A stretch of 57,944 nt of DNA, taken from Candidatus Azobacteroides sp. Its GTDB lineage: Bacteria > Bacteroidota > Bacteroidia > Bacteroidales > WRGA01. The number at the start of each line of letters is the position of its first letter. Positions within the stretch are counted from its first letter, which is position 1. The stretch spans positions 9,217 to 67,160 of the forward strand of contig JAJQEC010000084.1 in assembly GCA_021201815.1 (NCBI GenBank). The letters run 5' to 3'. Below are positions 17,359-25,177 of this stretch, piece after piece. The position numbers and the translations under genes were made by a program. The notes beneath the pieces are model-generated. The model was not told where the DNA came from. It made no database searches and worked only from the letters and a program-made list of their open reading frames with translations.

Positions 17359-19212
17359 CTAACGTAAAGCCGGCAGCAAGTGCTTCCAGATAAGATTCAA
17401 CTCTGCCTGCATATCATTAATAGCAGCCGTTGTAACAATAACTGTGTTTTTTTCCGGCAGGATGAGGATAAATTGTCCGCCTGCCCCGTCTGCCCGGAAG
17501 GAATTATGGCGGCTTCTCCACATCTGGTATCCGTATCCCTGTAACCAGTCACTGTCTCTCGGAGAGACATCCAGTTCTTCCTGTTTTATGCCGGCAGGCA
17601 AAGATGGTACCTGGCGGCCGGACATTTCTTCAATCCACGAAGACGAAATAAGTTGTTTCCCATTCCACTGTCCTTTTTGAAGAATGAATTGACCCATTTT
17701 TGCCATATCTTCTGTGGTGATATATAATCCCCATCCTCCGGTAGTGATTCCCTGAGGGCTTTCCAGCCAGGTAACTCCGGTAATCCCCAGGGGACGAAAG
17801 AGCCTGGGATAAAGATAATCCGGTAATTTTTCTCCGGTTACATTTTGTAAAATAGCGGATAACAAATAAGTAGCCATGCTGTTATAAACGAATCGGCTTC
17901 CCGGTTTGTGTACAATGGGTACCGCCAGAAACTGACGGACCCAGTCTTCTTGTGTATTCCATATGGTATAGGTCGGATCCGTATTGTGTCCGACAGTCAT
18001 AGTTAATAAATGAAATAATTCCAGTTCTGCCAGTTCCGGAGAAATGACTTCCGGTAATTTATCGGGAAAAAAGGAAATTACTTTATCGTGCACATTCAGC
18101 CTGTTTTCTGCAACAGCAAAGCCAATAGCCATGGAGGTGAATGTTTTACTCACCGAATTCATGATATGTGGTTTGTTGGCGGCATTATCACCCAACCAGT
18201 TTTCATAAACTACATTTCCATTCCGGACAATCATAAGGCTATGCAATTCCTGATTGTTTTCTTTTACCGCATTGAGATAGGCAGTAATTTTCTTTTTATC
18301 TACCTTTTCTATTTTGGGAGTGCTTCTTGGTAAAGCTTTTGTAAGCTGATTATAAGTAACAAGTTCTATCTTCTTTTCCTGTATTTTTCTTTTTATGGGT
18401 TCACTGGTAAAAAGTTCCGTAACTCCCTGACGGTCTTCTGCGACATTTTCATACCCGATATGTCCGACAGTTTGCATCTCTGTATCGTTATAAGCAGGAT
18501 GATCCAGAAACAGATAATTTTTTCCCGGTTCGAGGGTATCCAACATTCTCAGGAAAGAGTTTTCTTTTTCAGTGTTTGCATTAGAGCCTTCATATCCGAC
18601 AAAATAGAGGTTAAACTTTTCTTTTGTCTCTACACTATCATCCAGGTAAGTAAGGTTATATTCCAAAGCCAGTTTCTTTACCATAGCAGCAACACTGGCA
18701 TCAAACCATAAGGAACCCATGTGACCGGAGATATGGCTGGTATGGGGAATATTCTTTATTGTCAGTTCTATTTGAGCACGGAATTCCTGTTCTATTTCCG
18801 AGAGATTCCAATTATTTTCCTTTATTGATTGGCCGGGGTATGCGCTGTTCGGTCCCATCATAGGAAAGAAATATCCATTTTTATCTATGAGGCTGGGACA
18901 ATGGGTTAACGGTCGCCATTTTACATTTTCCCACTCACTTGTAATAGCAAGATGGACTCCTACATCCAATCCCGGATTTTCATTTAAAAATTTCACGGCT
19001 TCAGGAAACCAGGATGTTACCGGCATGACTTCTACGGCAGTCACAATTCCATTTTGATAAGTGTCTATACAGGCATTGTTTACCGAATGGAAAGCTCCCA
19101 TATCATCTGCACGAATGATTAATTTAATCGGTTCCTGAGCACATATGCCGATAAAGGAAGATAAAAATAAACAGGCTGATAAGCTGACATAATGAAGAAT
19201 TGATTTTTTCAT
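17359..19212 (-). CDS. ChbG/YdjC deacetylase fused to beta-lactamase-fold serine hydrolase
   Basis: 617 residues with signal peptide (1-25). The N-terminal half (about 28-290) is a YdjC/ChbG-type carbohydrate deacetylase: metal-binding 'RADDMG' (D36, D37), H87 in 'GVHLAI' and H160/H164 in 'HTSHISGHMG'. The C-terminal half (about 310-617) is a class C beta-lactamase/PBP-type serine hydrolase: S353 and K356 in 'NSVSKTFTS', Y443 in 'FVYNSMATYL', and a late 'ADGAGGQF'. Deacetylases of this type act on chitooligosaccharides or other N-acetylated sugars; the hydrolase half may act as an esterase or peptidase. The export signal places both activities outside the cytoplasm, unlike ChbG. The combination in one chain is uncommon in my experience. 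It has its own transcription unit. Confidence 0.88.
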   Translation of the reverse strand: MKKSILHYVSLSACLFLSSFIGICAQEPIKLIIRADDMGAFHSVNNACIDTYQNGIVTAVEVMPVTSWFPEAVKFLNENPGLDVGVHLAITSEWENVKWRPLTHCPSLIDKNGYFFPMMGPNSAYPGQSIKENNWNLSEIEQEFRAQIELTIKNIPHTSHISGHMGSLWFDASVAAMVKKLALEYNLTYLDDSVETKEKFNLYFVGYEGSNANTEKENSFLRMLDTLEPGKNYLFLDHPAYNDTEMQTVGHIGYENVAEDRQGVTELFTSEPIKRKIQEKKIELVTYNQLTKALPRSTPKIEKVDKKKITAYLNAVKENNQELHSLMIVRNGNVVYENWLGDNAANKPHIMNSVSKTFTSMAIGFAVAENRLNVHDKVISFFPDKLPEVISPELAELELFHLLTMTVGHNTDPTYTIWNTQEDWVRQFLAVPIVHKPGSRFVYNSMATYLLSAILQNVTGEKLPDYLYPRLFRPLGITGVTWLESPQGITTGGWGLYITTEDMAKMGQFILQKGQWNGKQLISSSWIEEMSGRQVPSLPAGIKQEELDVSPRDSDWLQGYGYQMWRSRHNSFRADGAGGQFILILPEKNTVIVTTAAINDMQAELNLIWKHLLPALR

Positions 19213-19433
19213 TTCAGATTGTTTTTCAGAAATAAATATAAATTAATTTGTTTTTTCAAGGATTATTCATTTTTTTCCTGCTATAAATAAACCGAGATTT
19301 CCGTATATATCTATGCGGTTTATTTGTCCTTTCAAATATAAAAAACATATTTAAAATAAGACATTCGTTTTCTTTCCTTTCTTTGTAATACTCAAAAATC
19401 CATGTTCTTTTAACTTTTTCCGGCAGAAAATAG

Positions 19434-19441
19434 TATCTTTG
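19434..19441 (+). promoter_or_regulatory. -7 element of the mgtE promoter
   Basis: TATCTTTG matches the Bacteroidales TAnnTTTG element exactly, followed by GC; the -33 region is weak. Transcription would begin near 19448, giving a leader of about 165 nt before mgtE. Confidence 0.65.
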
Positions 19442-19504
19442 CGCCGGAATTCCCATGTGATGCGTATCTATTCTACTTTATTTTTTAATTTAAACTTATT
19501 TCTT

Positions 19505-19558
19505 ATGGAAGAGGACCCTTATCGAAGTTACAGTCGAGAGAAAGAAACAATGTGTTAA
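19505..19558 (+). CDS. 17-codon upstream ORF, putative Mg2+-responsive leader peptide
   Basis: ATG at 19505 and stop at 19556-19558 encode MEEDPYRSYSREKETMC, out of frame with mgtE and ending 57 nt before it. The peptide starts with an acidic-acidic-acidic-proline run followed by a basic part. The enterobacterial MgtL leader (17 residues, starting Met-Glu-Pro-Asp-Pro) also has acidic/proline codons at the start, which destabilise the ribosome at low Mg2+; the likeness here is in length, start and position only and is an inference. The uORF stop is 2 nt before a 14-bp hairpin. Confidence 0.55.
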   Translation: MEEDPYRSYSREKETMC

Positions 19559-19560
19559 CT

Positions 19561-19610
19561 TCTTTGTAAGGGTAATTGTTATATATCCTTACAGAGATTA
19601 AATGTAAGGA
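19561..19610 (+). promoter_or_regulatory. Mutually exclusive hairpins in the mgtE leader
   Basis: TGTAAGG occurs at 19565-19571 and again at 19603-19609, and its complement CCTTACA lies between them at 19587-19593. Hairpin 1 (19561-19574 with 19584-19597) has 14 pairs including two GU. Hairpin 2 (19586-19593 with 19603-19610) has 8 pairs and covers the bases just before the mgtE ATG at 19615. Both use 19587-19593, so only one can form. A ribosome finishing the uORF would cover the left arm of hairpin 1 and favour hairpin 2. Confidence 0.7.
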
Positions 19611-19614
19611 AATT

Positions 19615-21024
19615 ATGACAAATCAGATGAATACTTTTCTCCGGGAAGATACCGGAAAACAAATCCGTCAGTTTATACAGGATAAAAACTGGAAGACATT
19701 AAAAATGCAACTTAATGCACTACAGCCTTTCGAGATTGTAGAAGTTATCCAGGATCTTGAAGAAGAGGAACAGGTAATCCTTTTCCGCCTTTTTTCACGG
19801 GAACAGGCAAAAAAGATATTCGAAGAACTGACTCCGGAAGAACAGAAGAGTGTCATAGAGGGTCTTGCGGCAAACAGTCATCTGGTAGCGAATCTATTGA
19901 ATGACCTGGACCCGGATGACCGTACTGCTTTCTTTGAAGAATTGCCGGGAGAAGTGGCACAACCTCTTCTCCAGATGCTTTCTCCGGAAGAGCGGGAAAT
20001 TACCATTCGCCTGCTGGGTTATCCGGAAGATAGTATCGGGCGGTTGATGACACCGGAATATGTAGCGATCCGGTCTTATTTTACGGTAGCCCAGGCATTG
20101 GAGCATATCCGGAAATACGGTCATGATTCCGAGACACTGAATGTTATCTATGTGGTAGACCAGCACTGGAAGTTAATCGATGATATCCGGATTAAAGAAA
20201 TTATCCTGGCCTCTCCGGAACAACGGATTGCAGATTTAATTGATGATCGGTTTGTAGCCCTCAATGCGTATGATGATCAGGAAGTTGCCGTAAAAGTGTT
20301 CCGGGATCATGACCGGGTAGCTCTTCCGGTAATCGGGACAGATGGGATTTTGTTAGGTATTGTCACAGTGGATGATGTCTTGGATGTGGCAGAAGAAGAA
20401 TCTACCGAGGACTTCCAGAAGTTCGGGGGTACGGAAGGACTGGATCTTTCCTATACCAAAACTCCGCTTATGGAAATGGTGCGGAAACGTGCCGGCTGGT
20501 TAATTATCCTTTTTCTTGGCGAAATGCTAACGGCTTCTGCCATGGGACATTTTGAGGAACAACTTGCCCAGGCGGTAGTTCTTGCTTTGTTTGTTCCGCT
20601 GATTATTTCCAGTGGAGGGAATTCCGGATCACAGGCAGCTAGTTTAATCATTCGTTCCCTAGCACTGGGTGAACTGAAATTAAAGAACTGGTGGTATGTG
20701 ATGCGAAAAGAAATATATTCCGGATTGCTACTCGGAGGGATGCTGGGAATTGTTGGTTTTACCCGTATCCTGATCTGGCAGAAAACAGGATTACATGATT
20801 ACGGGGAATTTTGGATATGGGTCGGGGCAAGTGTCGCTGTTTCCCTATTGTTTATTGTGATGTGGGGAACGCTTTCCGGTTCTATGATTCCCTTTATTTT
20901 AAAAAAACTGGGCCTTGACCCGGCTACCGCATCTGCACCTTTTGTAGCTACACTGGTGGATGTAACCGGATTAATTATTTATTTTTCAGTGGCCATGTTC
21001 TTTTTAACCGGAAAGGTGCTGTAA
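19615..21024 (+). CDS. mgtE: Magnesium transporter MgtE
   Basis: 469 residues: N-terminal helical MgtE_N domain (about 20-125, 'LTPEEQ', 'LDPDDRTAFFEELP'), two CBS domains (about 130-255) that sense cytoplasmic Mg2+, and a membrane domain with five helices (about 275-469). Family blocks 'ISSGGNSGSQAASLIIRSLALGE' (in two parts) and 'PATASAPFVATLVDVTGLIIYF' are intact, so the channel pore should work. I chose ATG 19615 over an in-frame TTG at 19576 because it directly follows the leader structure and starts the conserved region. Control by the upstream uORF and hairpins is likely (separate entries). Confidence 0.95.
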   Translation: MTNQMNTFLREDTGKQIRQFIQDKNWKTLKMQLNALQPFEIVEVIQDLEEEEQVILFRLFSREQAKKIFEELTPEEQKSVIEGLAANSHLVANLLNDLDPDDRTAFFEELPGEVAQPLLQMLSPEEREITIRLLGYPEDSIGRLMTPEYVAIRSYFTVAQALEHIRKYGHDSETLNVIYVVDQHWKLIDDIRIKEIILASPEQRIADLIDDRFVALNAYDDQEVAVKVFRDHDRVALPVIGTDGILLGIVTVDDVLDVAEEESTEDFQKFGGTEGLDLSYTKTPLMEMVRKRAGWLIILFLGEMLTASAMGHFEEQLAQAVVLALFVPLIISSGGNSGSQAASLIIRSLALGELKLKNWWYVMRKEIYSGLLLGGMLGIVGFTRILIWQKTGLHDYGEFWIWVGASVAVSLLFIVMWGTLSGSMIPFILKKLGLDPATASAPFVATLVDVTGLIIYFSVAMFFLTGKVL

Positions 21025-21506
21025 GGTAAAAGAAATAGTAGGAAATAATTAAAATAAGAAGAATCAAATTACTTTTTTAGTGGGTGTTTTTATAGCAAAA
21101 ATACCATCTTATTATTTTTTTGTTATTGATTTGTAAGAAAGTGTTTTTAATATTAAAAATTGTTAGGCTGTAATTAAAAATTGCGGCCTTTTGTATGCTG
21201 GAGATTTAAGAAAAGAAGAAATTGCCTGCACTTTTTGAATTCCTACTTTTCAGGTCGCAATTACTCTGTATTCCTATAAGTCTTTATTTCATAAAAATAT
21301 GGATAGAGAGAAGTTCCGGGGAAGATTTCCTGTTTTCTTATTTTCAGGATATTAAATCATTGTATAAATAGAAAAAAGCATAAAAATATAAATAAAAACT
21401 CCCATAACTCCTAAAATAAAAGCCATGGGAGATAAAGCAACAGGTAAGTTCTAAAGATTTTGCATCGTATTTCAGATTATCAGAACAAAATAATTTTACC
21501 AAAAAG
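21025..21506. other. Intergenic region between convergent mgtE and dynamin operon
   Basis: About 480 bp without a gene. It holds an imperfect long inverted repeat AATTGCGGCC ... GGTCGCAATT (about 21179-21264), and the hairpin listed at 21399-21431. No ORF of interest. Confidence 0.5.
21399..21431 (-). terminator. Terminator of the dynamin operon
   Basis: CTCCCAT (21399-21405) pairs with ATGGGAG (21425-21431); on the minus strand it is followed by a T-rich run (A-rich at 21380-21398 on plus). It lies 76 bp after the stop of the last dynamin gene. Confidence 0.7.
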
Positions 21507-23519
21507 TTATTCGCCTAGTGAAAGGCTTGCAATTATGGACTGTATATTCGCTTTCTGTAAGATTAATGTCTGTGTATGTTCTTCTAATTTTTTGATTCTC
21601 TCAGCCACTTGCCGTTCCCCCTTTTCTTTTTCTTTTCTTATTTTATCCACTTGTTTTGCAACAGAATTTAATTCGTTATTCAGGTTGTTGTCAATTTTAT
21701 TAGTCCTGTTTACCATCTTATGATGAATCTCATTTATTATTTTCTGTACATTTTTATCTTTTTCATTTCTTAGATTGAGAATAATTTCCGCTGCAATTTT
21801 ATCTTTTACCTGTTGTTCCATATTCACTTTCCCGATTAGCCCTCCAAAAACTGCAATGAGAATGAGTGCCACTATGGTGACCGGATTAGATACTCCTAAC
21901 AATAATAAAGTAGTAGCTGTCACAATCTGGGCTACAATCGTACCGACAAATTCCGATGAGAAACCCAGCGCAGTTCCCAGAGCGGCTCCACTGAAACCAC
22001 CTCCCAGGAAACCTGCAACAGTTGCGGCAATTCTTTCCTCCGTACCTGGTACTTCCAGATTCTCCTCTCCGGATATTCTCAATTTTATCTGTTCCACGTC
22101 CAGCAGGATTTGTTTTATTTTTGTTTCAAAATCAGTGGCTAATTCTTGTAACCGTCCGTCAATAAAAGGTGTCACTATACTTTTTTGCCATTCCTGCTGT
22201 TCTTCCGCAATTCTTGTCTGAAGTTTGTGAACTATTTCTTCACTAAAGGTTTTTACCGAATCTTTAGGATGAAGAATAGAAATAGAACTATCGGCCTCTA
22301 TTTCATTACTCCAGTCCGGAATTTGTCTAATGATCTCTTCAAACCGGTCTGCTATTTTCACAGAGATTTCTCCCTTTATTCTGTTGATTCTATTATTCAG
22401 ACGTTCTTTAAGTTGATCTTTCTCACGTTGTAAGCGTTCTAAATTGGGAAGTTCTTTTTGTAAGCGTTCTTCAAGTTGCTTGTTTGAAAGCGCTAATAGT
22501 CTCACTTCATTCGGAATTATTTCTTTCAACGCTTTATCAATAGCACGTTCAATTTTCAATGCAGGTTGCTTTAATTTTATCTTTCCTCTGTTATTTGCGA
22601 GAAAATCTTCCAGTAGCGTTTCCACTTCTCTTACTCCGGATTCAATAACTTGTTGTTCATTCTTATTTATTTTTCCTTCTTTTGCAGCTTCTGCATTGAT
22701 AAAGAATATTCCTTTCTCCCCGAATTTTGTTTTGCTTTTTAATTTATTGTATGCAAAAGCCTTTAGCCGGTCTCTCTCTTTAAGTTGTATCTGGTTAATC
22801 CGGTTACAAACAAAAAAGATATATTCATGGCCTGATTCCAGAATATCCTTATTAATAACCTGCATCTCATTTTCTGCACATATTGCCTGGCAATTAAGTA
22901 CAAATACAATGGCATCTGCTTTTGTTAAGTAACTCATGGTAACTACTGTCCGGCTAATATTTTCATTTAAACCCGGAGAATCAATTACTTCTACTCCTTG
23001 TTTGCAAATCGGCAGGTCCCAGAAGAGTTCGGCTTTTTCATAAGGAACCTGAGCAACTGCTTCTTTCTGCTCTATCGAATAATCATTAATTACCACATAT
23101 TTTTCCATGTCACTTACCGGAACTTCAACCGGAGGTACATTTGTTCCATTGTGTTTATCAATATGTGCTTTTATGCTTTTTTCCAATCCTGCAGGATAGG
23201 GGTTAGGGACAGGGTTTTTAAAATGAATAATGGCTTTTTTTTCTTCTGAATACTTTACTTCATTAATGATTGCAGTACAAGGAGTAACGTATGCCGGCAA
23301 AATTTCGTCTCCCAGTAAAGAATTAATAAAAGTACTCTTTCCGACTTTAAATTGTCCCATAACGACAACTTTAAAAGAATCTTTTTCTAATTTTTCTTTT
23401 AATTCCCGGGTTTCTTCCACTTCATTCGTCATATTCAAATCCTTGAATATAACCAGGGAATTGCTAATACTTTCCTGAAGTTGTTCTTTTTTTATGTTGA
23501 ACAAACCAATCTGCTTCAT
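21507..23519 (-). CDS. Dynamin-like GTPase C with C-terminal membrane region
   Basis: 670 residues. GTPase domain: P-loop 'GQFKVGKST' (55-63), switch threonine T82 in 'CTAIINEV', G3 'DSPG' (180-183), G4 degenerate 'NRIN' (239-242; NKxD expected). Then long coiled-coil helices (about 330-480) rich in Lys/Glu/Arg, a hydrophobic block with two or more membrane segments (about 498-565, Gly/Ala/Leu/Val rich), and a second coiled coil to the end. This is the classic bacterial dynamin layout (head, helical stalk, membrane-inserting tip) as in BDLP proteins, which remodel membranes on GTP hydrolysis. Last gene of the five-gene operon, 11 bp after GTPase B. Closest of the three to ordinary bacterial dynamins. 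Confidence 0.85.
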   Translation of the reverse strand: MKQIGLFNIKKEQLQESISNSLVIFKDLNMTNEVEETRELKEKLEKDSFKVVVMGQFKVGKSTFINSLLGDEILPAYVTPCTAIINEVKYSEEKKAIIHFKNPVPNPYPAGLEKSIKAHIDKHNGTNVPPVEVPVSDMEKYVVINDYSIEQKEAVAQVPYEKAELFWDLPICKQGVEVIDSPGLNENISRTVVTMSYLTKADAIVFVLNCQAICAENEMQVINKDILESGHEYIFFVCNRINQIQLKERDRLKAFAYNKLKSKTKFGEKGIFFINAEAAKEGKINKNEQQVIESGVREVETLLEDFLANNRGKIKLKQPALKIERAIDKALKEIIPNEVRLLALSNKQLEERLQKELPNLERLQREKDQLKERLNNRINRIKGEISVKIADRFEEIIRQIPDWSNEIEADSSISILHPKDSVKTFSEEIVHKLQTRIAEEQQEWQKSIVTPFIDGRLQELATDFETKIKQILLDVEQIKLRISGEENLEVPGTEERIAATVAGFLGGGFSGAALGTALGFSSEFVGTIVAQIVTATTLLLLGVSNPVTIVALILIAVFGGLIGKVNMEQQVKDKIAAEIILNLRNEKDKNVQKIINEIHHKMVNRTNKIDNNLNNELNSVAKQVDKIRKEKEKGERQVAERIKKLEEHTQTLILQKANIQSIIASLSLGE

Positions 23520-23530
23520 AGTAAAAGATA

Positions 23531-25177
23531 TTAATTGAGATTTAATAATAAATGTATTTCCTGAATAGCCTCATCTACTTTTTTAATTTTCTCTGTTTCT
23601 TCGCAGTCAAATGTCTCTATCTTACGTAATTTAATCCATTCTACTTCCTCAACTTCTGTTTTTTCGACAAATTCATCATATATTTCATGGACCCTGACAG
23701 GAATTAATGAGGAAATCTTTCCGATTATTTCATCTACCAGACCGATTAAGGCATTTTTCAATTCTTTTTTCTGATTATCAATTACTTTATTTAAGTATTT
23801 GTCACTAAGGATCCCGCATGCTGCACTTATCAGCATCCCAACAGGTCCTACTACGAAATACATCGTTGTAGCCAGTGCACCGGCACTCGCCATGGATACA
23901 TATTTGATTGTTCTGAGATTTTTCAGGGAATCCGCATCCGGCTGAATCTGATATTCTATCTCTGTTTCCTGTTTTGGAATTGACCCTTCTAAGGACTGTT
24001 TGAATTTGGTTTGTACTTCCTTTATCAGCCAGTTATAATCTGCTATAATCTTACTTTGTAGTTTAGAATCAATGCCAATAGTAAGATTGGAGATTTCGGA
24101 ACGTATCTCATAAGGTAAATTTTTTCCCCACCATTCTTTGGGATTAGAAGAAATGTCCAGCTTCTGGCATAGTCTTTCCGCTATCCTGTTCTTTGCCAGG
24201 TTTAGCTCGGATTGAATAAATTCCATACATTCATTTTCTCTCTTTTCATATTCGATACGAGTATCTTCCCAGGCCAGTTGTTGGAATTTCACATTCTCGA
24301 CTCTTATCTTATAATTGCTGAATTTTTCAGCTTTTGCATTTTCAAATTCAAGCTTTCGCTGTTCCAGTTTTTCAATAGCTGATAAAATAATTTTATTTAA
24401 CTGATAATTGACAAGGGCAAATCGTTGTTCCGGATTTACATCCTTTTCGCAAAAATCCGTGATGAATTTAGCAATCTTACCGATACCATACTTTTCCCGG
24501 ATAGGAGATTCGGGATGATAAGATTTATCATTTGAAGTATAAACAACGGGTAAATCCGGATAGTGGAGGGCTATTAATTTAACAATTTTCTCTGTTTCTT
24601 CGGGTTTTACCTGATCTATATGAGTAATGCACAGGAGTAAATTTTTTATTTTCTGCTCTGATATACTATCAATCATATTTTTTTCATTGATGCTTAAAAG
24701 AGCATTAGCACTCATTACGAAAATTACCATGTCCGAAAGAACACATGGTATGGTGTGATTTGAATTTATATCATACCCATCAATTAGTCTGAGATTATTT
24801 ACTCTTAAGAAATCATTATTCCGGAACAAGGTTATTTCAGAATAAGACTGCCCGGAAAGGAGGTCAAAATTTATATTTTGCGGTAATGACCTGACAGACC
24901 CCTCCTTCATTTTAATAAGATTGTTAGGTTCTCCGTTATCAACGGATATACATAATGGTTCGAACATATAAACCGGAAAGATATCTTCATCCAGTAGATT
25001 ATTTGCAATGGTACTTTTTCCTTTTCCTATTTCACCAACCAGGGATAAAACATTTTTCGGGAAATCTAAAAATTTATCTGTTTCCTGCAATTTTATTAGT
25101 TCTGCATGCAATTTATTCTTTACAAGAAATTCCAGTATTAACCGGATTCTTTTTTTCATAGTTATTAAATTGTCCAT
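23531..25177 (-). CDS. Dynamin-like GTPase B with divergent G3 and membrane hairpin
   Basis: 548 residues. P-loop 'GEIGKGKST' (48-56) and G4 'THID' (185-188) are good, but the G3 position reads 'LIDGYDINSN' (D133) and lacks the DxPG proline-glycine, so hydrolysis may be altered or absent. A helical stalk follows (about 255-400), then a hydrophobic hairpin (about 427-458) and a helical tail. The first 65 bp overlap the end of GTPase A in another frame, which suggests translational coupling. With A and C it forms a set of three unlike paralogues; mixed oligomers, as in paired cyanobacterial or mycobacterial dynamins, are plausible but not shown. An alternative start is ATG 25159. Confidence 0.82.
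   Translation of the reverse strand: MDNLITMKKRIRLILEFLVKNKLHAELIKLQETDKFLDFPKNVLSLVGEIGKGKSTIANNLLDEDIFPVYMFEPLCISVDNGEPNNLIKMKEGSVRSLPQNINFDLLSGQSYSEITLFRNNDFLRVNNLRLIDGYDINSNHTIPCVLSDMVIFVMSANALLSINEKNMIDSISEQKIKNLLLCITHIDQVKPEETEKIVKLIALHYPDLPVVYTSNDKSYHPESPIREKYGIGKIAKFITDFCEKDVNPEQRFALVNYQLNKIILSAIEKLEQRKLEFENAKAEKFSNYKIRVENVKFQQLAWEDTRIEYEKRENECMEFIQSELNLAKNRIAERLCQKLDISSNPKEWWGKNLPYEIRSEISNLTIGIDSKLQSKIIADYNWLIKEVQTKFKQSLEGSIPKQETEIEYQIQPDADSLKNLRTIKYVSMASAGALATTMYFVVGPVGMLISAACGILSDKYLNKVIDNQKKELKNALIGLVDEIIGKISSLIPVRVHEIYDEFVEKTEVEEVEWIKLRKIETFDCEETEKIKKVDEAIQEIHLLLNLN

Noticed and set aside
19256..19456. 66-codon minus-strand ORF
   Set aside because: No domain, lies over the mgtE promoter region, composition not protein-like.
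19615..21024. M-box type Mg2+ riboswitch before mgtE
   Set aside because: The leader is only about 165 nt and lacks the M-box conserved blocks; the uORF plus hairpins explain it better.
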